DNA of 53,945 nt from Cryomorpha ignava (GTDB taxonomy: Bacteria; Bacteroidota; Bacteroidia; Flavobacteriales_D; Cryomorphaceae), in assembly GCF_010686655.1 (NCBI RefSeq), contig NZ_JAAGVY010000034.1, forward strand, positions 1 to 53,945. The letters run 5' to 3'. Below are positions 1 through 8,699 of the stretch, piece by piece (within the stretch, counting starts at the first letter, position 1; the number at the start of each line of letters is the position of its first letter). Position numbers and translations under genes: made by a program. The notes under the pieces were generated by a model. It did no database searches and was not told the origin of the DNA. It saw only the letters and a list, made by a program, of their open reading frames with translations.

Positions 1-423
1 CAAACCTGAAAGACGATGTAGTGTAAACACTCATCAAGGGCTCGTAGGCCTTATGCACCAGGTCGATATATCTTGTATAGACAACAATATAAAGACCCGG
101 ATTTAATAACAAAAATTAATCTTGATATTAAATCATTGCAAACATAAAAGGGCTTTGAGAATTGATGGTTTAATATTGGCTTTCATCAACAACCCATTGT
201 ATATAGCCTCTTAAGTACACGCTAATTCCTGTAAGGGTGACAGTCAACAGCCTAGGGTATAGCGCAGCGCAGCCCTGGGTTGTTGAATATAGGAAGTTAA
301 GGTTTTGGCGGTATTTTTGCTTTTAGCAAAAATGGTGACAAAATCGAATTGATTGGTAAAATTTCATTTTGTGCAAAACGTAAACTTATAATCAGTTCAG
401 TGTCAAGCATTTGTTTGTTAATC
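1..423. other. Left margin without a supported gene
   Basis: No convincing gene is seen. A minus-strand frame is open from about position 125 to the left edge, and a plus-strand frame ends at a TAA near position 26. Either could be the end of a gene outside the window, but both are too short to identify. The rest is AT-rich and holds one inverted repeat at 245-285. Confidence 0.4.
245..285. repeat. Imperfect inverted repeat (intergenic hairpin)
   Basis: The arms CAACAGCCTAGGG (245-257) and CCCTGGGTTGTTG (273-285) pair over 13 bases with two G-T type exceptions, around a loop rich in GCGCA. It looks like one of the dispersed intergenic hairpins common in Bacteroidota genomes. No poly-T run follows on either strand, so it is not an obvious terminator. 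Confidence 0.5.
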
Positions 424-459
424 AAAAAAGCCGTTTCAATCTTACGATTAAAACGGCTA
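424..459 (-). terminator. Rho-independent terminator after tRNA-Leu
   Basis: On the minus strand the arms AGCCGTTT and AAACGGCT form an 8-bp stem followed by a run of T. It lies just past the 3' end of the tRNA gene and would end its transcript. Confidence 0.75.
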
Positions 460-462
460 GTG

Positions 463-546
463 TACCCAGGACTGGACTCGAACCAGCACGAGCTTAAGCT
501 CACCACCCCCTCAAGGTGGCATGTCTACCAATTTCACCACCTGGGC
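463..546 (-). tRNA. tRNA-Leu (anticodon GAG)
   Basis: Read on the minus strand, the acceptor arm GCCCAGG pairs with CCTGGGT near the 3' end (the outermost pair is G-T). The D arm contains AAATTGGTAGACA. The anticodon stem CCACC/GGTGG closes the loop TTGAGGG with anticodon GAG. A long variable arm (GAGC..GCTC type) is typical of tRNA-Leu, and the T arm contains GGTTCGAGTCC. The length of 84 nt fits tRNA-Leu. The terminal CCA is not encoded and would have to be added enzymatically. It would decode CUC and CUU codons. Confidence 0.96.
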
Positions 547-699
547 ATTTTGGGGTGCAAAAATAGAACTTTCATTTAATAATCTCTTCCATTTCCAAAA
601 AAATTTAATTCTCCTCAACATTATCCATGTTACCCTGTTTTTAACCGTTAAATGGTTGAAACTATTAGGTGAACCAAGTATTTTTAAATTCCTTATAAT

Positions 700-707
700 T
701 ATATTTG
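700..707 (+). promoter_or_regulatory. -7 element TATATTTG
   Basis: A perfect match to the Bacteroidota consensus TAnnTTTG. It overlaps the TTG at 705 that would otherwise be the longest start of the hydroxylase ORF. Transcription would therefore begin after that TTG, and the ATG at 723 is the real start. Confidence 0.6.
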
Positions 708-722
708 TCTAAAACTAGAACG

Positions 723-1415
723 ATGCAACATAAGCCAAAAGAACAGGGAACAACGGCGCTTTTCAAAAACCGTACTCTCGAAAAACTGGCCAGAACCCAT
801 ATTTCTATTCCCCTTTCTATTTATTTTATCGGTTCGGCCGGCTTACTTTATACTAATTTTTCAAGCGGTTATACCACTATTCTCGGTGGGATAAGTGTTT
901 TCTTCATTGGTTTTCTTTTCTGGACATGGTTTGAGTATTTTATGCACAAAAGGCTATTTCACATGCTCCCCACCAATAGGTTTAAAGAGCGAATTCAATA
1001 CTTATTTCACGGAGTACATCATGAGTTTCCACGAGATAAAACCAGATTGGCCATGCCACCGGCTGCATCAATTCTGATATTAACAGCGCTCTTTTTTACT
1101 TTTAAAATTATAATGGACAATTACACTTTTACATTTCTTCCTGGATTTGTAATGGGTTATTCGGCCTATTTATTTGTGCACTACTCCATTCACGCCTTTA
1201 AGCCACCAAAAAACAAGCTCAATGTGCTTTGGATAAATCACAGTATTCACCATTATAAGGATGATACTGTTGCTTTTGGTGTATCAAGTCCGCTGTGGGA
1301 TGTGATATTTCGCACAATGCCAAAGAAAACATATCAGCGCCCCAAAAAGAATAATGAAACCCGTGTAGAAACATCTTCGGCACGGGCTAATGGATCGAAG
1401 GAAGTAGTAACCTGA
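723..1415 (+). CDS. Fatty acid hydroxylase / sterol desaturase superfamily protein
   Basis: This membrane enzyme of about 230 residues belongs to the family of non-haem di-iron hydroxylases that act on lipids. The histidine clusters that bind iron are visible in order: HKRLFH, then HGVHHEFPRDKTR, then HYSIHAF, then HSIHHYKDD. Hydrophobic segments near residues 30-70 and 115-150 would place it in the inner membrane. The pattern resembles the Scs7-like fatty acid 2-hydroxylase branch, so 2-hydroxylation of lipid acyl chains is a reasonable inference, but the substrate cannot be read from the sequence. A longer ORF starts at TTG 705, but that codon lies in a -7 promoter box, so ATG 723 is preferred. 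The gene stands alone. Confidence 0.85.
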   Translation: MQHKPKEQGTTALFKNRTLEKLARTHISIPLSIYFIGSAGLLYTNFSSGYTTILGGISVFFIGFLFWTWFEYFMHKRLFHMLPTNRFKERIQYLFHGVHHEFPRDKTRLAMPPAASILILTALFFTFKIIMDNYTFTFLPGFVMGYSAYLFVHYSIHAFKPPKNKLNVLWINHSIHHYKDDTVAFGVSSPLWDVIFRTMPKKTYQRPKKNNETRVETSSARANGSKEVVT

Positions 1416-1768
1416 GACTTCATGAAGGTTTAAAAATTGCCGTATTGTTGTCTATACGATTCGGTAATTTTGTTTTAATCCTTTTGCAGACTTAAATCTT
1501 GAGTCCGCTCCGACAACCCAGAATTTCATGATTACGCCCTTCGTTTGTGAGACCGTTACACTAAGTTTTCACCTTTTTCGCCCCTAACCCCTTATCCCGC
1601 TTTTTAGCTGGGCACTCCCGTTGGTTGAAAGGGGAACTTGTTAAAATTCAGTGAATTCCTAAACAATCCAAATAGTGAATTCGAAGGCAACTTACTTATC
1701 GGAGTGGACTCAAATCTTCTTTTTAGTAATTTGATCCTTTGCCAATTTAATAAAACCTTCAAATTCGT
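1416..1768. other. Intergenic region occupied by a MITE-like element
   Basis: No coding signal is seen between the convergent hydroxylase and MFS genes. Most of the space is filled by the repeat element described at 1501-1711. Confidence 0.6.
1501..1711 (+). mobile_element. MITE-like element, copy 1 (211 bp)
   Basis: The element starts with GAGTCCGCTCCGACAA and ends with TTATCGGAGTGGACTC, which is a terminal inverted repeat of 16 bp with two differences. It is flanked by the 7-bp direct repeat AAATCTT (1494-1500 and 1712-1718), as expected of a target site duplication. A second copy lies inverted at 42560-42735 with nearly the same interior. This copy has about 35 extra bases after CCCCTAACC. 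No ORF is present, so it would depend on a transposase elsewhere. The parent IS family was not identified. Confidence 0.75.
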
Positions 1769-2995
1769 TTAGTTTCTATCTGCGTTCATCTTCTTTAGCT
1801 GAAAAGCAGTCATAAAGATAGATAGCAACATAATAATTGCTCCCGCTGCAAAAGGGGCACCCGGAAAATCAATAATTGCATTATCTCCTGTAAAAAGGTA
1901 AAAAATATAAGTCATAACCGGAGGGCCAATAATGGCGGTAAGGCTCATAATACTGGTAAGCGTGCCCTGTAGTTGCCCTTGCATATTGTTGGGTACAAAG
2001 TTTGAAATGATTCCCTGAAGGGTTGGCCCTGCAACACCACCCAGACAATAAGGCACGATAAAGGCAAACATCATCCAGGGTTCTGTCGCCACAGAAAAAA
2101 GGAATAACCCAAGCGTCCAGAAGCACATGCCCAAAATGATGGTCTTTGTTTCGCCGAGCTTTCTTACCACGATGCGTATGAGTCCACCCTGAACCACGGC
2201 TACCACCACTCCCACTGCCGCGAGTGATAAGCCCACTGTGGTTTCAGTCCAGCTAAATTGATACATCGTGAAAAATGTCCAGGTAGATTGCACCGCGTAG
2301 CCGGCAATGTAGATCAAAAAGAAAGGTATTATAAAACCCATTACCGCCGGAAATTGGCGCAGATTTTTCAAGCCACCCACCGGGTTTGCCTTTCTCCAGT
2401 TAAAGTTGGAAATGCGATTTTCGGGTTTTAGAGATTCCGGAAGGATAATGAGACCGTAGATAAAGTTGACAAGGCTTAACACTGCGGCTACCAAAAATGG
2501 AACCTGCACCCCCCACTTTGCAGCCACACCACCTATTACGGGTCCAATAATAAATCCCAATCCAAAAGCGGCACCTATAAGGCCAAAGTTTTGAGCCTTC
2601 TTTTCAGGGGTACTGATATCAGCAATGTATGCAGTAGCAACAGTAAAGCTCGCTCCCGAAATTCCGGCAAGCACTCTTCCCACAAACAACCACCCCAAAG
2701 TTGGTGCATAAGCGTGAAAAATATAATCGATTCCAAGACCGAAAAGTGCAATTAAAATAATGGGTCGTCTGCCGTATTTATCGCTTAACATTCCTAAAAA
2801 GGGAGCAAACATAAATTGCATGGCCGCATAAGCAAACATAAGCCAGCCGCCTATTCTGGAAGCTTCGCTTAATCCCCCGCCCGATAAATTTTCAATAAGC
2901 GCCGGCAAAATAGGAATGATAATCCCGATGCCGATAACATCTATTAAAACGGTTACAAAAATAAAACCTAGAGAGGCATTGTGATTTTTTGCCAT
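1769..2995 (-). CDS. TCR/Tet-type MFS efflux transporter
   Basis: This is a 12-helix drug:H+ antiporter of the major facilitator superfamily, 408 residues, resembling the TetA family. The first helix carries the FVTVLIDVIGIGIIIPILP pattern seen in TetA-like pumps. Loop 2-3 has the MFS motif A as GMLSDKYGRRPI (about residues 69-80), and helix 5 has the antiporter-type GAAFGLGFIIGPVIGG. It would export small hydrophobic compounds from the cytoplasm. Calling it a tetracycline pump is not justified without a class-level match. A perfect -7 box (TAATTTTG on the minus strand, 3003-3010) lies only 7 nt before the ATG. No TetR-like regulator is adjacent. Confidence 0.88.
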   Translation of the reverse strand: MAKNHNASLGFIFVTVLIDVIGIGIIIPILPALIENLSGGGLSEASRIGGWLMFAYAAMQFMFAPFLGMLSDKYGRRPIILIALFGLGIDYIFHAYAPTLGWLFVGRVLAGISGASFTVATAYIADISTPEKKAQNFGLIGAAFGLGFIIGPVIGGVAAKWGVQVPFLVAAVLSLVNFIYGLIILPESLKPENRISNFNWRKANPVGGLKNLRQFPAVMGFIIPFFLIYIAGYAVQSTWTFFTMYQFSWTETTVGLSLAAVGVVVAVVQGGLIRIVVRKLGETKTIILGMCFWTLGLFLFSVATEPWMMFAFIVPYCLGGVAGPTLQGIISNFVPNNMQGQLQGTLTSIMSLTAIIGPPVMTYIFYLFTGDNAIIDFPGAPFAAGAIIMLLSIFMTAFQLKKMNADRN

Positions 2996-3002
2996 AAGGG
3001 CG

Positions 3003-3010
3003 CAAAATTA
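3003..3010 (-). promoter_or_regulatory. -7 element TAATTTTG of the MFS gene
   Basis: A perfect TAnnTTTG match on the minus strand, 7 nt upstream of the start codon. It implies a leaderless or nearly leaderless mRNA. Confidence 0.55.
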
Positions 3011-3087
3011 CATCAGAGAATTTTTAGAAACTCAAATTCCAAATTGTTTTTTAGTTCCTTTATAACAAAGCGAAATCTGGTAGCTGA

Positions 3088-3942
3088 TTATCCTACATCT
3101 TCAATATATGATTTAAAAGAAGGCAACGCCTCCATGGGGCAAGTTGCATTTTTAATATGGGTTTTAATCAGTCCGTTGCAAAAACTCAAGCCCCCACCTG
3201 GTTCAATTTCATACCACTTGCCCTGATAAAGCCTGTAACCGTGATTGGTTTTTGCGTCGGTATCCGCAAAAAATGAAAAGGCTGTCTCTCCGGCTACACC
3301 AGCAATTATAAGTGTAGGAAATTGGATCACTGAAATTTTAGGCAATTCTCCCTTTTTAGCGAAAGCGGCCCAAAAATCATTTTCAGAATACGGTTGCTCT
3401 GCACCTTGCCAATGACCATACTTTTCTACCACATTTTGAAGAAACTTCAGAATTTCAGGACGGATTGTAAAATCTGAAATCACTTGACTTTTACCATGGG
3501 AAAAAGTAAAGAGGAAAGCATTTTTATCCATTCCAGCTTTAATCTCATTTCGCTTTTCCCATACATCTTGTTCAAACCTATTGGGAATAAGTGCTGGCAG
3601 TGACAAATAGCTATCAGTAGGAAGGCGACTTTCTGATTCTAAGCAATGATGAATCAGCTTAAATGCGGTTTTTTGGTAAGTGAAGTCGCTTGGAGAAGTG
3701 CACCAGAAACCAAGATTGTCGTTTTCAATTTTGAGATTTTGCTCTTCGGCGAATAATCGAAATAAAACGATTGGGATATTCTTAAGTACCAACTTAGAAA
3801 TCAGCACATTCTTATTCTTAAAAGAGTGATAACTGGACGTGAATGGCAATGACAAAATCACTTTTTTTAGCGACTCATGCAGCGCACTTTCTAATTTAAT
3901 TTTATCTTCTGGCGTGTAGAATCTAACTTCTCGGGCGGTCAT
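3088..3942 (-). CDS. Hypothetical protein, 284 aa
   Basis: I do not recognise this protein. It has no signal peptide or membrane segment and looks cytosolic. The N-terminal half is rich in K, L and S. The C-terminal half includes YRLYQGKWYEIEPGGGLSF and ends in a conserved-looking stretch with NGLIKTHIKNATCP. Two cysteines and several tryptophans are present, but no catalytic motif is visible. It has normal codon use for the window and lies between the MFS pump and the GT2 gene on the same strand, with 80 nt to the next gene, so it may be an independent unit. Confidence 0.65.
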   Translation of the reverse strand: MTAREVRFYTPEDKIKLESALHESLKKVILSLPFTSSYHSFKNKNVLISKLVLKNIPIVLFRLFAEEQNLKIENDNLGFWCTSPSDFTYQKTAFKLIHHCLESESRLPTDSYLSLPALIPNRFEQDVWEKRNEIKAGMDKNAFLFTFSHGKSQVISDFTIRPEILKFLQNVVEKYGHWQGAEQPYSENDFWAAFAKKGELPKISVIQFPTLIIAGVAGETAFSFFADTDAKTNHGYRLYQGKWYEIEPGGGLSFCNGLIKTHIKNATCPMEALPSFKSYIEDVG

Positions 3943-4022
3943 AGCAATTGATTGCCAAAAAGGTAGGAGATATTCTCAACTTATCAAAATTTTGATTCAA
4001 AATCTGAAGTAACAGAAGCAAA

Positions 4023-4775
4023 TCAGTTTTCCAATTCCATTTGCCGCAGCTTAGCGTGCTTTAAAAAATCTGAATAAGCCGAGTTTTTGGCAATTACAAA
4101 TCCACGCCAGCCATCGCGAAACGCTGCTTTCAAAAAGTAAATTTTTAAAAATTTAAACCATGGAGCAAAAAGAATCTTAAAAAGACTTGCTTTTTTTCCT
4201 TTCTCAAAATTAATTTCCGCCTTGAGCGTAGAATATTTATTGATGGTAGTTAGATGTTGCTCAATGGTATAAAAAGAATAATGGAACAAATCACCATTGA
4301 GTTTTCCTTTGACGGCATCATTGTCTATCTCCAGATATTCGTGTACTTTTTCGCCAGTCCAACGCGCTTTTGCTTTGTCAAACAGCCGATACTTAGCGTC
4401 GGGATACCAGCCACCGTGCTTTATCCATTTTCCGCAGTAATTGGTTAAGCGGTTTATCTGCAAGGCATCTGTATAACTATTCGTTTTCCAGTTAATTATT
4501 GACTCACGTAAGGATTCAGACAGCGCTTCATCGGCATCGAGCGATAGTACAAACTTATTTTCGGTAAGGCTGTTGCCGAAATTCTTTTGTGCTGCAAAAT
4601 CGGCAAAAGGATGTTGCACAAAATTAACATCAAACTTCCGGCATAGATCCGCAGTTTTATCAGTCGAAAAGCTATCAACTATAATGATTTCATCGGCTAC
4701 ACCACTAAGCGAATTCAGACATCGCTCAATATTCCGCTCTTCATTGTATGTTATAATTACCGCCGATATTTTCAT
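4023..4775 (-). CDS. Glycosyltransferase family 2 (LPS core WaaE/KdtX-like)
   Basis: This 250-residue protein has the GT-A fold pattern. The N-terminus ISAVIITYNEERNIERCL binds the nucleotide sugar, EIIIVDSFSTDKT follows, and the metal-binding SLDADEAL lies near residue 80. The middle part, with YRLFDKAKARWTGEKVHEYLE, is typical of the WaaE/KdtX-like group that adds sugars to the lipopolysaccharide inner core. It would act at the cytoplasmic face of the membrane. It starts one base after the stop of the SDR gene, so the two are translationally linked, and it is the last gene of the S9 peptidase-SDR-GT2 operon. Confidence 0.87.
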   Translation of the reverse strand: MKISAVIITYNEERNIERCLNSLSGVADEIIIVDSFSTDKTADLCRKFDVNFVQHPFADFAAQKNFGNSLTENKFVLSLDADEALSESLRESIINWKTNSYTDALQINRLTNYCGKWIKHGGWYPDAKYRLFDKAKARWTGEKVHEYLEIDNDAVKGKLNGDLFHYSFYTIEQHLTTINKYSTLKAEINFEKGKKASLFKILFAPWFKFLKIYFLKAAFRDGWRGFVIAKNSAYSDFLKHAKLRQMELEN

Positions 4776-4776
4776 C

Positions 4777-5487
4777 TTACCAGGAAATTTCCTTTTTATC
4801 GCGCCAGAATTTTCCCGTCTTATCTTTCTCTACTTCGGTGGCCAGCCATACGGGTGTTTCTGCTCCCTGATCTACTGATCTCGGAGCATTACTCCCACCC
4901 ATGGCCGTGCGTGTCCATCCGGGGCAAACTGCATTTACGGTAATATCTTTTTTAGCAAGTACTGGTGCAAGTTGCCGCGTTACCGCATTCAAAGCAGTTT
5001 TCGACAGCGAATAAATAGGTGCCCAAGAGCCAATTTCATCTTTACAAAAAGAGCCGGCGGTGCTTGAAAGCATCACTACCCGGCAGCCTTTATTCATAAA
5101 AGGAAGCAATGCCTTTGTCATGATAAGCGGGGCGACTGTATTGGTTTCCAGAGTCAGTAATATTTCTGCTCTTGAAAGGTCGAGTATGCTTTTCTGATCG
5201 TCAGGCAACACGGCTGCATTATTTACAAGCGCATCGATTTTATCACCAGAATCTGTAAGTATTTTAAGCAGATTATCGATACTTTCAGGATCTGTAACAT
5301 CCAGTATTGTTGGTACCACATTGTGACCCTCGCCCCGAAGCAGACCCGAGGATTGCATAATCCGGTTCGTGTTTCGGCTACACATATACACCTTGTAGCC
5401 TTTAAAACAGAGTTGCCTCGAAATCTCAAAACCTATTCCTTTGTTGGCGCCGGTTACAATGGCCACTTTTTGATCAGAGTCCGCCAT
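4777..5487 (-). CDS. SDR family oxidoreductase (carbonyl reductase-like)
   Basis: A classical short-chain dehydrogenase/reductase of 236 residues. The Rossmann motif TGANKGIG is at about residues 13-20. NNAAV follows the fourth strand, the catalytic Ser is in VVMLSSTAG, and the YSLSK motif supplies Tyr and Lys. The PGWTRTAMGG segment is characteristic of carbonyl reductase-like members that use NADPH. The substrate is unknown. The start lies 2 nt after the stop of the S9 peptidase and the stop lies one nt before the GT2 start, so the three genes form a tight operon. What links a peptidase, a reductase and a glycosyltransferase is not evident. Confidence 0.88.
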   Translation of the reverse strand: MADSDQKVAIVTGANKGIGFEISRQLCFKGYKVYMCSRNTNRIMQSSGLLRGEGHNVVPTILDVTDPESIDNLLKILTDSGDKIDALVNNAAVLPDDQKSILDLSRAEILLTLETNTVAPLIMTKALLPFMNKGCRVVMLSSTAGSFCKDEIGSWAPIYSLSKTALNAVTRQLAPVLAKKDITVNAVCPGWTRTAMGGSNAPRSVDQGAETPVWLATEVEKDKTGKFWRDKKEISW

Positions 5488-5489
5488 AA

Positions 5490-7385
5490 TTAAAGGGTTT
5501 CTTTAAGCCATCTAAAAAATTCATTTTGCCATACGATTCCGTTTTGAGGACTAAGCACCCAATGATTTTCTTCGGGCAGATACAGCAATCTGCTTTTTAT
5601 GCCAAGCATCTGTGTAGCTGTAAAAGCCTCTAGCCCCTGCCCTATTGGAATTCTAAAATCCTTACCTCCCTGGATAATCAAAATCGGTGTTTTCCAATCT
5701 TGCACATGATTAATGGGGTTGTACTCGTTATAGGTTTTTTGGGCTGCTTCATTTGTTTTATCCCAATACGGGCCACCGATATCCCAATTCATAAAAAATA
5801 GTTCTTCAGTAGTGCCGTACATACTTTTTAAGTTAAACGGACCGTCATGGGCGATAAACGTTTTGAATCGTCCATCGTGAATTCCTTCCAGATAAAATGC
5901 TGAATACCCACCGTAGCTGGCTCCTACGCATCCAAGGCGATCCGTATCAACATAAGGTTCTTTGGCCACAGCATCGATTGCCGACAAGTAATCGCGCATA
6001 TTTTGTCCGCCCCAGTCTTTAGATATTTGCTCATTCCACTCTACGCCATACCCCGGCATTCCACGGCGGTTTGGTGCCACAACAATGTAACCGTTGGCGG
6101 CCATGAGTTGAAAATTCCATCTGAATGAGTAAAACTGGCTCAGGGCAGATTGCGGACCGCCTTGGGTATAAAGCAGCGTGGGGTACTTTTTGGAAGCATC
6201 AAAATCAGGTGGATAAATCATCCAAACCAGCATCTGCTTTCCATCTGTAGTTTCTACCATGCGCGATTGTACATTACTCATTTTTAAGTCATTGTATATC
6301 TCGTCGTTTACATGCGTCAATTGCGCCAAATGTCCTGCGTTTAAATCAATGGCGTACAACTCGCGGGCATGATTCATGTCTGTTTTACCGGCAATAAGTC
6401 TTCCATTTGCAAATCCCACTAGTCCCGAAATATTGTGTACTCCAGTGGTGACTTGCTTTACAGTAGTTTTTGATTCTGCATTGCCGGAAACGTTTACCGA
6501 AAATAACTGCTCTGTTCCTTTAGTCGCCGCGGTAAAATAGATTGTTTTATTATCATCAGACCAAATGAATGAGTTTACCGTGCCATCCCAGTCTTTGGTG
6601 AGGTTTACGGCTTTCCCGTTAAGCATAATTTTTATATCATTTTTATCGCTCTCATATCCATCACGAGCCATTGAAAGCCACGATAGTGTGCCACCCTTTG
6701 AATAAGTGGGATTGGTATCGTAACCCTTATTAGATTCAGTGATGTTTTTGGTGGTTTTGGTAGCAACATTATATTCGTAAAGATCTGTATTTGTGCTGTT
6801 CACATATTCATTACCCTTCATTTTTTTCGAAACATACACCACAGATTTTCCACTGGGGTTCCAAACATAATCTTCGCCTCCGCCGAAAGGTTTTGTAGGC
6901 GTATCATAAGGTTCACCTTTATTTAAGTCTATTGAGTCATTGCCATTTACCGAAACGAGAAACACATGATTGTGCTCTCCTTTTTCCCACGTATCCCAAT
7001 GCCGCACGTTGAGCTCATCAAAAATCATGGCATCGCTTTTATCCATTTTTGGATAGTAATCTTCACCGGTTATTTTACGAACTTTCACCGCATAATCTGT
7101 AAGTTTCCATTTGCCGTCAGGCGAAAGTTTAGGGTTAACCACCAGTGACTTCCCAACTGAATCTTTCCTTACATCTCCTGTTTTTAAGTTTAAAACGAAT
7201 GTTTGAGAATTAAAAGTATTGCCGGGAATATCTGGTGTGGTAACCTTATAAACAAGGCTAGTTCCATCTTGAGAAATACCAACTGCACTCACCCGGCCAA
7301 GGCTCCAAAGCAACTCGGGGGTCATTACCTGCGCAGATGCAAGAATAGGGAGAAAAAGAAATAAGAGAAGCGATTTTAATTTCAT
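5490..7385 (-). CDS. S9 family prolyl oligopeptidase-like serine peptidase, secreted
   Basis: A 631-residue exported peptidase with a signal peptide ending near ASAQ (residue 19). The first two thirds form the beta-propeller that gates the active site; this family often resembles TolB/PD40 repeats. The C-terminal alpha/beta-hydrolase domain carries the catalytic triad: Ser490 in GASYGGYS, Asp576 in GGKDFRIP and His608 in ENHW. It probably cleaves short peptides in the periplasm (dipeptidyl or acylaminoacyl type). It is the first gene of the operon with the SDR and GT2 genes. Confidence 0.92.
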   Translation of the reverse strand: MKLKSLLLFLFLPILASAQVMTPELLWSLGRVSAVGISQDGTSLVYKVTTPDIPGNTFNSQTFVLNLKTGDVRKDSVGKSLVVNPKLSPDGKWKLTDYAVKVRKITGEDYYPKMDKSDAMIFDELNVRHWDTWEKGEHNHVFLVSVNGNDSIDLNKGEPYDTPTKPFGGGEDYVWNPSGKSVVYVSKKMKGNEYVNSTNTDLYEYNVATKTTKNITESNKGYDTNPTYSKGGTLSWLSMARDGYESDKNDIKIMLNGKAVNLTKDWDGTVNSFIWSDDNKTIYFTAATKGTEQLFSVNVSGNAESKTTVKQVTTGVHNISGLVGFANGRLIAGKTDMNHARELYAIDLNAGHLAQLTHVNDEIYNDLKMSNVQSRMVETTDGKQMLVWMIYPPDFDASKKYPTLLYTQGGPQSALSQFYSFRWNFQLMAANGYIVVAPNRRGMPGYGVEWNEQISKDWGGQNMRDYLSAIDAVAKEPYVDTDRLGCVGASYGGYSAFYLEGIHDGRFKTFIAHDGPFNLKSMYGTTEELFFMNWDIGGPYWDKTNEAAQKTYNEYNPINHVQDWKTPILIIQGGKDFRIPIGQGLEAFTATQMLGIKSRLLYLPEENHWVLSPQNGIVWQNEFFRWLKETL

Positions 7386-7443
7386 GATGATTAAATTTAA
7401 CGGGTAAAATTACAAATATGAAATGAGAGCCTTATTTGAAAAC

Positions 7444-8508
7444 TTACAGCCATTTTTTGTTTTTAAAATAATAAAGCATTCCGGCCGTAATAATTATAAG
7501 CAGTAACCAAAATAGCGGGTAGGCATATTTATAATGTAACTCGGGAAGGTATTCAAAGTTAGTACCGTACACTCCTGCGACGAATGTAAGGGGGATAAAA
7601 ACCACTGAAAAAATGGTGAGCACACGCAAAATATCATTTAGGCGCGCTCCCATATTCATATGAAAAATTCCGAGTTCATCGTTTAGCAACTCTTTGTAAA
7701 TTTCTATGGCTTCATTTGCATGTTGCACATGATCTTGAAGATCCTTTATAAAAGGAATCGTTTTCTTGGATAACAATGGCGATTCGGTTTTTTCGAATTG
7801 AATGGCCAGTTCCAAAACCGGTCTTATCGTTCGCCTGTAACTATTAGTGTCCCTTCTGTAAACATTAACCAGATTGAGCAGCTTTTTATTTTGAGATTTA
7901 AGCATCTCCTCCACGAGTGATTCAATTTGATTGCCCAAATGTTCAATGGTTATTACGTAATTATCTACAATAGCGTCCATTAATGCAAAAGCCAGATAAT
8001 CTGATCCACGCGTTCGGATTTTTGTAGTCGTGTTGATAATTCTATTCCGTACGCCTTCAAACACATCACCTTTCATTTCCTGAAAGCTCAATAGAAAATT
8101 AGGGCCGATTACAATTGCTACTTGTTCAGTTTCAACTAAATTAGTGTCCGATTCAAGCCTCAGCATTTTTAAAAAGAAAGCGAGCCTGTCTTCGGTTTGA
8201 TCAAATTTTGAACGCTGATTGGTATTCAATACATCTTCGAGAATAAGCGGGTGAATTGTAAATATTTCGCCCAGTTTGGCTATTATGGAAGTGTCGTGAA
8301 GACCAGTAATGTTATACCATGTAATATATTTTTCACTTAGGTACTCTGCTGCCGCATCTACCTGAATATTATCGAAAGTTTCATATCCGTTTTGATCGAA
8401 TTTAATGACGTCAATCGAAACCTTCTCCGATTTTTGTGCTCCTACAAAAATCAGACTTCCAGGTGCGGCGCCTATTTTTTTCGATTCTTTCCTAACAAAT
8501 TTTGCCAT
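7444..8508 (-). CDS. corA: CorA-family Mg2+/Co2+ transporter with GTN signature
   Basis: This 354-residue protein matches CorA: a long cytoplasmic alpha/beta and helical domain (about 1-290) and two C-terminal transmembrane helices with a KNKKWL tail. The first pore helix contains VVFIPLTFVAGVYGTNFEYLPEL. The expected signature is YGMNF, so the Met of the GMN motif is replaced by Thr; the codon reads ACT on the coding strand. The surrounding FEYLPEL loop is normal, so folding as a channel is likely. Selectivity or gating could differ. CorA-like relatives with GVN or GIN are known; I cannot say how common GTN is. Confidence 0.9.
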   Translation of the reverse strand: MAKFVRKESKKIGAAPGSLIFVGAQKSEKVSIDVIKFDQNGYETFDNIQVDAAAEYLSEKYITWYNITGLHDTSIIAKLGEIFTIHPLILEDVLNTNQRSKFDQTEDRLAFFLKMLRLESDTNLVETEQVAIVIGPNFLLSFQEMKGDVFEGVRNRIINTTTKIRTRGSDYLAFALMDAIVDNYVITIEHLGNQIESLVEEMLKSQNKKLLNLVNVYRRDTNSYRRTIRPVLELAIQFEKTESPLLSKKTIPFIKDLQDHVQHANEAIEIYKELLNDELGIFHMNMGARLNDILRVLTIFSVVFIPLTFVAGVYGTNFEYLPELHYKYAYPLFWLLLIIITAGMLYYFKNKKWL

Positions 8509-8699
8509 TTCTATCCTTTACTGAAGCGCGGTATAAAGTTATGTATTAGCAGATTAATCAGAAAAACGAATGTGATGCGATTCACTTTGAGTAGTCATTA
8601 CAATCACATATTTAAATCATTAATCTCGCAGTCGAAGGTAGAAAAATCAGTAATACTTATGGCTTTGAATAAAATTATTTGAAATCTGAATTACCGAAA

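Noticed and set aside
1-125. Partial gene running off the left edge
   Set aside because: Open frames exist on both strands but are only about 35 codons long and cannot be told from chance.
705-722. TTG start for the hydroxylase
   Set aside because: The codon lies in the -7 box TATATTTG; ATG 723 is downstream of the likely transcription start.
1769-2995. Tetracycline resistance gene
   Set aside because: The protein is TetA-like in motifs only; general MFS efflux is all that can be supported, and no TetR regulator is adjacent.
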